From the NCBI RefSeq assembly GCF_024347415.1, contig NZ_AP025476.1, positions 2,232,001 to 2,296,000 on the forward strand: 64,000 nucleotides of DNA, in the 5' to 3' direction. This document shows positions 42,394 to 50,521 of this stretch, in pieces. A program made the position numbers and the translations under genes. Positions within the stretch are counted from its first letter, which is position 1; each line of letters begins with the position of its first letter. The notes under the pieces are model-generated. The model ran no database searches, had not been told where the DNA came from, and was given only the letters and a program-made list of their open reading frames with translations. This DNA is from Vibrio crassostreae. Lineage in GTDB: Bacteria > Pseudomonadota > Gammaproteobacteria > Enterobacterales > Vibrionaceae.

Positions 42394-44028
42394 TTACTTA
42401 AGGTGTAGATTGTTGAGAATTATTACTCTCTTACCACCGTCGTACCATACTGGCTGTACGTATGGGTCTTTTTCACTTGGCCAACCAACAATATGTTTAG
42501 TACTGTATTGGAACCAAGTTGGGTTAGAAAATAGAGGGATAAAGGGAAGGTTTTCAGCCGTAAATTCCTGAAGTTCACTCAACACTTTCTCTTGCTGCTC
42601 TGCATCACCAATTTTGCCGAAGCTGTCGATCAATGCGTCGATTTCTGGTGAATTAACACCGTGACCAGCATGCCAAGTTTTTCCGATTCGAGACGTTGAG
42701 AAGTACTCTTGGTACGCCAAGATTGGATTTGTCGCGACCATTGACCAGTTAATTGACATGGTATATTTGCTTTCTTTCAAATTGCTGTCATATACCGCCC
42801 AATCCACAGTCTTAACGTTTGCTTTCACACCCACTTCTTCAAAGTATTCAGATACCATCTGAACCACTTGGATCCAGTCGGTCCAACCGTTTACAACCTC
42901 GATATCAAACTCAACCGTTTCCCCGTTTGCTTTGTCGCGGAATCCATCACCGTTTTTGTCAACTAAGCCCGCTTCATCAAGTAAAGCGTTTGCTCTTTCA
43001 ACATCGTACTTAGTTAGATAACCATATTTCTTAGATACATTTTTATCAATGTGCGTTTCGTATAGCTCACCGATGCCACCAGCATTGAAGTTTGCGGTCG
43101 GATAACCGTAAGCAGCAATATCAACGATGGTTTCACGATCAAGAGCCATAGAAAGTGCTTGTCGTACTCTTAGGTCATCAAATGGCGCTTCTTTGGTATT
43201 TACGTAAAGGTGGATAGCATCATTCGCTGGATACCAAAAATGGTTATTTTCTTTATCCATATCGACAAATGTTGATTCAACGTCAGCAATAAAATTTGAA
43301 CCCCAATCAATCTCACCTTTGATTAAGGCAGGTTGGATCTGAGAGTTGTCATTGTAAGAACGGAAGTTGATGCAATCTAAATAAGGTCTATTTTCTAAAT
43401 AGTAATTTGGGTTTCGGCACAGCTCCATCTGTTGCGGTTTAATGTATTTAACCGTCGTCATTGGGCCACTACCTACCGGGTTAAGGTTGGTAAACGTTGT
43501 CAGCTCTTCAACTTTCGACCAAATATGCTTTGGTACAATATGGTAACGCTCTAAGTTCCAAGCAAATGTAGAATCCGCTTCCGTCAGCTCAAACACGACG
43601 GTTCGCGCGTCAATAGATTTGATTTCTTTTAAATTACCTGAAGACCAAATACCTTTCTGGTCAAAAGCTGGTGCCTCTTTAGTCAACATAAAGCTAAAAA
43701 CAACGTCGTCTGCAGTTAACTTTGAACCATCAGACCACTTCAAATTCTCTCGTAACTTAAGCGTCAATGTTTTCAGGTCAGTTGAATACTCAACCGACTC
43801 AGCCAGGCGATAATCAACATCACCTGTCATGTTGTTGAATACGACCAATGGCTCAAACATTACCCCATGCAGCAAGTCTTTAGTTGTATAAGGGTTAAAG
43901 TTTTCAACAAAGCCAGTATTGATAATTGGCACCGTTAGTGTGCCACCCTGCTTAACTTCATCTGCTTGTACAGAGGCTCCGAATAAAGCTCCAATGGCGA
44001 GCGAAGCAATCAATGTCTTTTTGTGCAT
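42394..44028 (-). CDS. ABC transporter substrate-binding protein, SBP family 5 (probable glucan oligosaccharide)
   Basis: A 544-residue periplasmic binding protein with a signal peptide (MHKKTLIASLAIGALFG, ending near VQA) and a family 5 (DppA/OppA) fold: LTLKLRENLKWSDGSKLTADDVVFSF, DLRVRQALSMALDRE and EYFEEVGVKANVK. A calcium-loop-like DKNGDGFRDKANG sits near residue 350. Family 5 proteins bind peptides, but also chitin- and beta-glucan oligosaccharides. It is first in the operon and its promoter carries operator 7, 29 bases upstream. AAGGA 7 bases upstream favours ATG at 44028 over GTG at 44031. Peptide transport is the alternative, thought less likely because of the regulon. Confidence 0.87.
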   Translation of the reverse strand: MHKKTLIASLAIGALFGASVQADEVKQGGTLTVPIINTGFVENFNPYTTKDLLHGVMFEPLVVFNNMTGDVDYRLAESVEYSTDLKTLTLKLRENLKWSDGSKLTADDVVFSFMLTKEAPAFDQKGIWSSGNLKEIKSIDARTVVFELTEADSTFAWNLERYHIVPKHIWSKVEELTTFTNLNPVGSGPMTTVKYIKPQQMELCRNPNYYLENRPYLDCINFRSYNDNSQIQPALIKGEIDWGSNFIADVESTFVDMDKENNHFWYPANDAIHLYVNTKEAPFDDLRVRQALSMALDRETIVDIAAYGYPTANFNAGGIGELYETHIDKNVSKKYGYLTKYDVERANALLDEAGLVDKNGDGFRDKANGETVEFDIEVVNGWTDWIQVVQMVSEYFEEVGVKANVKTVDWAVYDSNLKESKYTMSINWSMVATNPILAYQEYFSTSRIGKTWHAGHGVNSPEIDALIDSFGKIGDAEQQEKVLSELQEFTAENLPFIPLFSNPTWFQYSTKHIVGWPSEKDPYVQPVWYDGGKRVIILNNLHLK

Positions 44029-44057
44029 CACGTTGTCCTTTTAATGATAATAACCAG

Positions 44058-44075
44058 AAAGAAAGCGCTTTCTTT
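44058..44075. promoter_or_regulatory. LacI-family operator 7 (ABC transporter operon)
   Basis: An 18-bp perfect palindrome, AAAGAAAGCGCTTTCTTT, 29 bases upstream of the binding-protein start. On the minus strand a TATTAT follows a few bases downstream, much as in the porin promoter. Confidence 0.85.
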
Positions 44076-44125
44076 TAACTTTAAAAAAAGGGGTGTTTTC
44101 GTATTCACTATCGGCAACTCGCATC

Positions 44126-44141
44126 AAGAAACCGCTTTCTT
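44126..44141. promoter_or_regulatory. Degenerate LacI-family operator 8
   Basis: AAGAAACCGCTTTCTT, one mismatch, 67 bases from operator 7. It may be an auxiliary site for the transporter operon. The 499-base gap 44029-44527 holds operators 7-9 and nothing else recognised. Confidence 0.6.
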
Positions 44142-44451
44142 TAGGTGGATAATAAGCCGATAGAATGATTCTTCAACTTACATTTCGGTGAAACGAACCA
44201 TAGATCACAAATTTAGAATAGATTGAGAATAGAAATACACAACAGTGCCATTCGTCACATTAATTGTTCGCTAACACGAAAAACAATTTAAAAACAATAA
44301 GTTAAAATTCACCAATAGTGCCCCCATGGTCTTTCCTAATCGTCGAACCTCTAACCCATCAATGAACTTATGTGCTTTCTTTAAAATAGCCTTTCCGTCG
44401 CGATTCTCAACATACATAGACTGTATCTATGTATGATTCTCTCAAAAATAA

Positions 44452-44467
44452 AAGAAAGCGCTTTCTT
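44452..44467. promoter_or_regulatory. LacI-family operator 9 (gene at 44528)
   Basis: A perfect AAGAAAGCGCTTTCTT, 60 bases upstream of the start at 44528. A possible -35 box TTGACC (44466-44471) overlaps its right end, so the site could repress this gene. Confidence 0.85.
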
Positions 44468-44527
44468 GACCGCTAAACCTATGTCAGCATACCAGTCATA
44501 AAATGTAAGTTCCCCCTTAGGACAACT

Positions 44528-45307
44528 ATGTTTAACTTTTGGAATGGCAATAAATCAGGTAAAAGACAGCACTATGAGTTGGAGCTAATTCATAGCTTGT
44601 TGAATTGGGATCCGAACGAACCTATTGTCGTTCACAGCGATAATACAGACTTTCCAAGAGCTGAGGATGAAGGAAATATATTCCGCAAGAATTATGATGT
44701 ACTCGTCACGGTGGCGGGAAACCGTAAATTTGCTGATAAGCCTGCAATTAAACTCAACTCTCCAATTTGTAAAGGCTTATTAGGACACCGTATCCTGATA
44801 ATTAGGGAACAAGAACAACCCACATTCCATAATATCAACAGCAATAAACTGAAATCACTTATCGCTGGAATTCCTGCGACATGGGCTGATGCTGAGCTGT
44901 TTAGAGCAAATGGATATCGAGTACTAGAGCAAGGAACGTTACCAGAGATTCTGAAACTTCTCTCAGATAAAAAATGTGATTATGTGTCACTCGGAGCCAA
45001 TGAAGTTGAAAGCATATACCAAGAACATACCTATTCCCTGAATGGGTTAGTCATAGAAAAAAGTATTATGCTTTATTACCCTCTTCCTCTGGTCTTCTAT
45101 GTCCACCCAGACAAGGCTCAACTGGCTCAATTACTTGAGGACAAACTGCAAGACTACAAACTCAGTGGTGATTTCGAGCTATTGTTTAACCAACATTTCG
45201 GGGACGTAGTGAGATCCATTGGATTAGAACATCGCAAAGCTATTAACCTCGTAAATAAGGAGCTACCGCCAGAGCTAAGGTCATTTAAGTCTCAATTCAT
45301 CTCGTGA
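44528..45307 (+). CDS. Binding-protein-like (SBP family 3) protein without signal peptide
   Basis: A 259-residue protein that reads like a family 3 solute-binding domain (IAGIPATWADAELFRANGYRVLEQGTLPEILKLL, then a C-terminal SGDFELLFNQHFGDVV segment), but it begins MFNFWNGNKSGKRQHY and has no signal peptide. An in-frame TAA at 44474, with no start codon in between, rules out a longer export-competent form. AGGA 7 bases upstream supports the ATG. It is divergent from the transporter operon and preceded by a perfect LacI-type operator, so it belongs to the glucan regulon. It could be a cytoplasmic sugar sensor or a helper; the function is unknown and the fold call rests on motif recall. Confidence 0.7.
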   Translation: MFNFWNGNKSGKRQHYELELIHSLLNWDPNEPIVVHSDNTDFPRAEDEGNIFRKNYDVLVTVAGNRKFADKPAIKLNSPICKGLLGHRILIIREQEQPTFHNINSNKLKSLIAGIPATWADAELFRANGYRVLEQGTLPEILKLLSDKKCDYVSLGANEVESIYQEHTYSLNGLVIEKSIMLYYPLPLVFYVHPDKAQLAQLLEDKLQDYKLSGDFELLFNQHFGDVVRSIGLEHRKAINLVNKELPPELRSFKSQFIS

Positions 45308-45332
45308 TTATAAATAGAGGAGACTTAAAACC

Positions 45333-45362
45333 ATGCACCTAGATTTGCAACATTAGGTGCAT
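45333..45362. terminator. Hairpin after the binding-protein-like gene
   Basis: ATGCACCTA and TAGGTGCAT form a perfect 9-bp stem 26 bases after the stop codon. The following bases are not T-rich, so this is a weak terminator or simple dyad. Confidence 0.35.
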
Positions 45363-45424
45363 CCGCTTTATGCTCCTAATGTCGATATCATCAAACCATA
45401 GGCAAGATAACTAACGGATTGCTT

Positions 45425-46678
45425 TTACATATAGCGGTGGATACTCAAGTCATCAGTTTTTATATCACTAGCAGAGCCACTGACCACGCTTGCCAAGATC
45501 TTTCCTGAGCCACATGCCATTGTCCAACCTAGAGTTCCATGGCCTGTATTGGTAAATAGATTCTTGATAGGCGTCGCGCCGATTATAGGCGTACCATCCG
45601 GAGTCATCGGTCTTAACCCTGTCCAGTATTCTGCCTTAGAGAAATCCCCCGCCTGTGGGAAAAGATCTTTTATCACCATATCAATCGTGGCTTTACGTTT
45701 TTCAGGAATAAGATAATTGAAGCCAGCAAGCTCTGCCGTCCCTGCAATACGAATTCGGTCATCGAAACGGGTCATCGCTACCTTGTAGGTTTCATCCATT
45801 ACTGTAGAGGTCGGCGACTTATCTGCACTCACGATCGGAAGTGTCAGGGAGTAGCCCTTCACGGGATATACAGGAATCGATAAGTCCACTTGCTTGAGCA
45901 GTTCACGAGAGTAGCTTCCCGAAGCCACCACGTAAGCGTCCGCTTTGAATTCACCTTGAGTTGTCGCAATGCTTTTTATGGTTTGGTTCTGATGATTCAA
46001 ACTCACCACCTCAGTATCAAACACGAACCTAACACCAAGTTGCTTGGCCTTCTCAGTCAGCGCTAAACAGAACTGATGGCAATCACCGGTTTCATCATGA
46101 GGTAAGTATAAGCCGCCCACCAACTTGTCTTTCACGTCAGCTAATCCCGGTTCCACCGACAGACACTGATCAACACCAAACAGCGAGTGCTCGATGCCGC
46201 TTTCTGTTAATAGCTTCATATCCTGCTGAATCGCGTCTAGTTGCTTCTCGCTTCGGAATACTTGCAAGGTGCCTTTCTGCCTACCCTCATAAGCCAAATC
46301 TTCACTGGTTCTTAGATGAGTGAGACACTCTCGACTGAAGTTTGCCACTCTTAACATGCGTGACTTATTCACGGCGTACTTGGCTTCATTACAGTTGGCC
46401 AACATCTTAGTCGCCCAAGAAACTAATTCAGGGGAAAGTGACGGCTTCACTTTTAAGGGAGCGTGCTCTTGGGTAAGCCATTTCATTGCTTTCAACGGAA
46501 TCCCAGGCGCCGCCCATGGTGAAGAATAGCCGTAAGAAATCTGCCCTGCATTCGCGAAGCTGGTTTCCTTACCACTACTATCTTGACGATCAATAACCGT
46601 CACCGAGTGGCCCTCTTTCGCCAGATACCAAGCACTGGTCAAGCCAATAACACCGCTGCCAATAACAATTACTTCCAT
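45425..46678 (-). CDS. dadA: D-amino acid dehydrogenase, small subunit family
   Basis: A 417-residue FAD-dependent oxidoreductase with an N-terminal dinucleotide-binding motif (VIVIGSGVIGLTSAWYLAKEGHSVTVIDRQ, GxGxxG) and the DadA segments SFANAGQISYGYSSPWAAPGIPLKAMKWL and GLRPMTPDGTPIIG, GHGTLGWTMACGSG. DadA oxidises D-alanine and other D-amino acids to keto acids, feeding electrons to the membrane. It follows the LysR gene in the same direction with a 225-base gap. GGGGAAGAG precedes the ATG. Ordinary family member. Confidence 0.93.
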   Translation of the reverse strand: MEVIVIGSGVIGLTSAWYLAKEGHSVTVIDRQDSSGKETSFANAGQISYGYSSPWAAPGIPLKAMKWLTQEHAPLKVKPSLSPELVSWATKMLANCNEAKYAVNKSRMLRVANFSRECLTHLRTSEDLAYEGRQKGTLQVFRSEKQLDAIQQDMKLLTESGIEHSLFGVDQCLSVEPGLADVKDKLVGGLYLPHDETGDCHQFCLALTEKAKQLGVRFVFDTEVVSLNHQNQTIKSIATTQGEFKADAYVVASGSYSRELLKQVDLSIPVYPVKGYSLTLPIVSADKSPTSTVMDETYKVAMTRFDDRIRIAGTAELAGFNYLIPEKRKATIDMVIKDLFPQAGDFSKAEYWTGLRPMTPDGTPIIGATPIKNLFTNTGHGTLGWTMACGSGKILASVVSGSASDIKTDDLSIHRYM

Positions 46679-46903
46679 TCTCTTCCCCTAATGTCCGACA
46701 AAGCCAAAATCTGTCGAACACAGCTGTCAGTCTAAAACTCGTTTCGTTAATGATTTGTAACTTATTCTGCACATGTTGACTTAACAATAGATACGGTGTT
46801 GATAAAATATCAATTCCAGTCAAAAACTAATTCGGCAGTTTGAAACTGTGATATTGGCGGTATTTGGGAGCTTGGGAGGCGTCGCTAAATAAATCGATTA
46901 AGC

Positions 46904-47830
46904 CTAGATATTGTAAGCGTCATGACTCAAGAAAGTAGCATTTTCAAGTAAGAAATCTAACAAGGTTTCGGCCTGTAGCGTGAGCGCACGCCCCTTCAAA
47001 GATTGAACCTTAACCGTCGCCTTCGATAGCATCTCCAACTCGGTCGCAACTACTTCAATTTGTCCTGATTTGATCTCATCAAGCACCGTGAGTTTGGGCA
47101 TAAAGGTCACGCCTAGGCCTGCCGAAACGAAGTTAGTTAGCGCGGTAACCGAGTTAGTTTGAAGCTTAGGTTGCAAAGTGAGATGAGAGTTTTGTTCAGC
47201 CTGCTTTACTAACCTCCCCATACCTGTCGAGTTGTCGATCAAAGCAACAGAGGCCTCTCTAACATCTTGCAGTGTCACAGGCGCTTCTTTCATCGTAAGG
47301 AAGTGCCCCTTCGGAGCAATCAATTCGAGCGGATGGCTACGTTCAACATGGGAGTGCAGTTTAGGATGAGGTGCAGACGCATAGGTGATCGCGAAATCTA
47401 TCTGTTGATCTTCTAACATTTTCACGGCATCCAATGCACCTGCAATTTCAATCGATAAATTGATATCAGGGTATCGAGCCATGAAGGTTTGCATCGGTTT
47501 AGAAACCAAGTTAGTGATAAAACCTTCCCCAATCGCAATGCTAACGTTACCGCCCTTGAGGTTTTTCAACTTAGTTAGACGAGCCAGTACCGCCGTTTCA
47601 CTACGAACTATGGAACGGTAGTAATTCAACAGTTCATTACCTGCTTCGGTTAACAGTGATTGGCGGTTGTTGCGCTCCCATACTTTCATTTCCGCTTGCG
47701 CTTCTAACTGTGTCAGCATTCTGCTCATCGCGGCAGGGTCAACATTCATCATCTTAGATGCCTTACGTAACGACCCATATTTCGATAAAGCATTAAGGTA
47801 TTCCAGCGCGCGGATATTAAAGTGGTGCAT
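46904..47830 (-). CDS. LysR family transcriptional regulator
   Basis: A 308-residue LysR regulator: helix-turn-helix in LNALSKYGSLRKASKMMNVDPAAMSRMLTQLE (about 12-43) and an effector domain with VSAGLGVTFMPKLTVL. It lies between dadA and gltS on the same strand and could control one or both; its targets are not shown by the sequence. AAGGAAG 6 bases before the ATG supports the start. A role in amino-acid catabolism (alanine, glutamate) is inferred from neighbours. Confidence 0.86.
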   Translation of the reverse strand: MHHFNIRALEYLNALSKYGSLRKASKMMNVDPAAMSRMLTQLEAQAEMKVWERNNRQSLLTEAGNELLNYYRSIVRSETAVLARLTKLKNLKGGNVSIAIGEGFITNLVSKPMQTFMARYPDINLSIEIAGALDAVKMLEDQQIDFAITYASAPHPKLHSHVERSHPLELIAPKGHFLTMKEAPVTLQDVREASVALIDNSTGMGRLVKQAEQNSHLTLQPKLQTNSVTALTNFVSAGLGVTFMPKLTVLDEIKSGQIEVVATELEMLSKATVKVQSLKGRALTLQAETLLDFLLENATFLSHDAYNI

Positions 47831-47995
47831 TCAACTTCCTTGTGATTCAACTGACACTTGATCAAGCGTCTCACAAATTTGCTGCGAACATATATCCCAA
47901 TTTATCAAGATCGTAATTGCTCTTACTAACTTGTGCACCGAGTCACTTCAAGGCACTACATCAAAGGCTGATACACGTGTTTTAGCTTGCTGTCG

Positions 47996-48033
47996 ATAAA
48001 ACAAAGGCGACAACTTTCGTCATCGCCTTTGTG
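47996..48033 (-). terminator. Terminator of gltS
   Basis: ACAAAGGCGA and TCGCCTTTGT form a 10-bp stem; on the minus strand it is followed by TTTATC. It is 50 bases beyond the gltS stop codon. Confidence 0.75.
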
Positions 48034-48082
48034 GTCATGAATCAGATGCTAGTCTCAAGCAGTTAACAATCCGTCACTTCAC

Positions 48083-49297
48083 TTACAGACCAACAAAGAA
48101 ACTGATCACTAGCGCGTTGATCAAATCAACAAAGAATCCACACACTAATGGCACCACAATGAATGCTTGTGGGCTTGCGCCATAGCGATGAGTTACCGCT
48201 GTCATGTTAACAATCGCAGTTGCTGTCGAGCCTAGAGTGATACCACCGAAACCAGAACATATCACCACGGAGTCGTAGTTTCTTCCCATCAAGTAATAAA
48301 CAACGAAGATAGTAAACAGTAGTGAAAGTAGAATCTGGATACTCATGACCACAGAGATGTAGCCAAACAGCCCGTCAAGATCCCAGATTCGTAGTCCCAT
48401 CAAAGCCATGGTTAAGAACATGCCTAAGCAGATGTCAGAGATCATCGCTAAACCTTTGCGACCTTGAGCAATTTTCTCTTGTGTACGGCGCTTCCTGAAC
48501 AGAGCCCTACCAACGTTTCCGATTAAGATACCCGCAATCAAACAGCTAACGAATAACGGCAGTTTCAGACCCATTGATTCGATAACTTCACTCAAGCTAT
48601 AACCCAGCATCAGCGTCAAGTTTAGAATCAACCATGCCCATAGAACGCCGTAGTGGCTTAGCTCTGTTTTTGTTTCACTCTCTTGGAATGCACCAACGGT
48701 GACCTCTTCTTCATTAGAAGGACTTACTTTGTGTTTATTGAGTAGGTAGTTAGCAATTGGACCACCAATCACACACGCCGCTATCAAACCAACTGTGTTG
48801 GAAGCCACACCAAGTTCTAGCGCGTTAGCAATACCAAACTCTTCCACGAACATCGGCGCCCACGCCAACGTAGTACCAACGCCGCCAATCAGACTGATAG
48901 AACCTGACAACAAACCCGCTTTCGCATCCATACCAAAACCCGACGCGACAGCCATGCCAACTAAGTTTTGAAGGACAATAAAAGCCGAAGCCAGACAGAG
49001 CAGGATGAACAACGGTCGCCCACCTTTTACCAGCGTCTTAATATCCGCTTGAAGCCCAATACCAGCAAAAAAGTAAAGTAGCAAAAAATCTCTGACATCA
49101 AGGCTAAAGGTGATCTGGATTTCAAATAGATAGTAAAGCGCCGCTACGGTAGCGGCACAAACAAAGCCACCAATAACTGGCTCTGGCAGAGAGTACTTCC
49201 TTAATACTTCAGAGCGCTCGATTAAACCTTTACCAATAAACAGTAATGAGATCGCAATAGTAAAGGAGAGCATTGGAGAAACGAGGGTTTCTGTCAT
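48083..49297 (-). CDS. gltS: Sodium/glutamate symporter
   Basis: A 404-residue inner-membrane transporter with about ten helices in two inverted halves, each with a re-entrant loop: GLLSGSISLIGGVGTTLAWAPMF and, in the second half, CSGFGGITLGSTATAIVNMTAV. The repeated glycine-rich pattern is specific to GltS, which imports glutamate with sodium. The length is like that of E. coli GltS (401). It stands alone, ended by the hairpin at about 48000. Confidence 0.94.
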   Translation of the reverse strand: MTETLVSPMLSFTIAISLLFIGKGLIERSEVLRKYSLPEPVIGGFVCAATVAALYYLFEIQITFSLDVRDFLLLYFFAGIGLQADIKTLVKGGRPLFILLCLASAFIVLQNLVGMAVASGFGMDAKAGLLSGSISLIGGVGTTLAWAPMFVEEFGIANALELGVASNTVGLIAACVIGGPIANYLLNKHKVSPSNEEEVTVGAFQESETKTELSHYGVLWAWLILNLTLMLGYSLSEVIESMGLKLPLFVSCLIAGILIGNVGRALFRKRRTQEKIAQGRKGLAMISDICLGMFLTMALMGLRIWDLDGLFGYISVVMSIQILLSLLFTIFVVYYLMGRNYDSVVICSGFGGITLGSTATAIVNMTAVTHRYGASPQAFIVVPLVCGFFVDLINALVISFFVGL

Positions 49298-49519
49298 GAT
49301 GCTATAGATTCCTAAGAGTTAAGATTATTCAAAATGTTGCTTACTCTTAATCTTGTAGATCCAGACCAAGAAATCAAGCGTTTATCGGTGACATCAATCG
49401 CTAATCTGGATCAATGTGTTTCAACATAAACAGAGAAAAGGCCATCACGAAAAGGATTTGAAAAGGCGACGTCATGGAAGGAGGCAGATTATGTGAATAT
49501 AGGGAGCTCTAAAACGAGA

Positions 49520-49547
49520 AAACCCCAGCATTTCTGCTAGGGTTTTG
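49520..49547 (-). terminator. Terminator of the tRNA-Ser gene
   Basis: On the minus strand, AAAACCCTAGCA and TGCTGGGGTTTT pair with one T-G mispair around GAAA, a stable tetraloop; the hairpin lies 5 bases beyond the CCA end of the tRNA. Confidence 0.85.
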
Positions 49548-49552
49548 AATAG

Positions 49553-49643
49553 TGGTGGAAGGATGGGGATTTGAACCCCAGATACGCTATAAACGTATAC
49601 TCGCTTTCCAGGCGAGCGCCTTAAGCCACTCAGCCATCCTTCC
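49553..49643 (-). tRNA. tRNA-Ser, anticodon GGA
   Basis: On the minus strand the 91-base sequence has a 7-bp acceptor stem (GGAAGGA / TCCTTCC), an A discriminator and an encoded CCA end, a D arm with the class II Ser-type loop (CTGAGTGGCTTAAGG), an anticodon stem CTCGC / GCGAG with the loop CTGGAAA (anticodon GGA), a long variable arm (TATACG / CGTATC), and a T arm with GGTTCAAATCC. It reads serine codons UCC and UCU. It is a single, isolated tRNA gene. Confidence 0.97.
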
Positions 49644-49823
49644 ACAAATTGTGTGTTGAGCATGTCACTCAACGAGGCGCTACTTTATTGATTCTGCTTG
49701 CTTTGGTCAAGGGGCATTCTCAAAAAAAGTGCCTTTTTCGGTTTGTTCGATTACAAATTAACTCATTAGATCAAAAACAAACCAAATTTCATTCTTTCGC
49801 TGCACTTACGCTTGTTGCTTTTC

Positions 49824-50273
49824 TTAAGCTTGTTGATAGTAGCCTGGAACTCTAAACCATTTTCGGCACATATCTAGGAAGTAGCCGTAAAGTACGCCCA
49901 TACCGCACGAGATAACGGCATTACTGGTGACAGCCGTAACGATCTGGTCGCCTGAAGCACCCACTGCCAACAAAATACCCGCATACACAGGAGACTGAAA
50001 TAACACGTATGCCATCAAGTCAGACAAGTTTTTCATCAATGAGCTTTGTGAAAGTTTTGCACCATTGCGCAAGAACCAATCACGAAAAACGCCATAAGGC
50101 CAAGCGATAGCAATGTTTACAGGAATAGATAATGTTCGAGAAGCAAGAGATTGCTCAAACGTCATACCAGAAATAAACACTTCTACGATCATGCCAGAAA
50201 TAAAACAGAAAACGACCATAGCAAATGTATCCGCAGCTGCGTTTCGAATACAAAATGGACCACGAGACTTCAT
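49824..50273 (-). CDS. alaE: L-alanine exporter AlaE
   Basis: A 149-residue membrane protein with the AlaE signature: [14 protein letters not shown]-like [48 protein letters not shown], and a [13 protein letters not shown] end. AlaE pumps excess L-alanine out of the cell. Four helices are expected. The frame opens three codons earlier with TTG, but ATG at 50273 begins MKSRGPF like E. coli AlaE. It is monocistronic on the minus strand, next to the tRNA. Confidence 0.92.
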   Translation of the reverse strand: MKSRGPFCIRNAAADTFAMVVFCFISGMIVEVFISGMTFEQSLASRTLSIPVNIAIAWPYGVFRDWFLRNGAKLSQSSLMKNLSDLMAYVLFQSPVYAGILLAVGASGDQIVTAVTSNAVISCGMGVLYGYFLDMCRKWFRVPGYYQQA

Positions 50274-50521
50274 TGACAACAAACCTAAAATATATCACTG
50301 CTTAATTAGTGATTTAGTAACATATAAACAAGGCACATCTGCACCCTACCAGACAATGTCACTATTAAATCACAAGATTAGCAGTCATACATTCCAAATT
50401 GAAAATCAAGTTGTAAATTAACAACCAAAAACCACTTTAAAAGCAGTCACTTTCACCAAAAAATCCAACTAAGGTCAAATATTGGACAATTCGTCATTTA
50501 CTTACCGTAATTAAACAACAT

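Noticed and set aside
42394..44028. Peptide (Dpp/Opp) transporter as the primary call
   Set aside because: The family also carries sugar importers, and shared operators plus GH16, GH3 and phosphorylase genes argue for oligosaccharide; peptide remains an alternative.
49553..49643. tRNA-Ser as integration site of a mobile element
   Set aside because: No integrase gene, no repeated tRNA 3' end and no foreign genes were found nearby.
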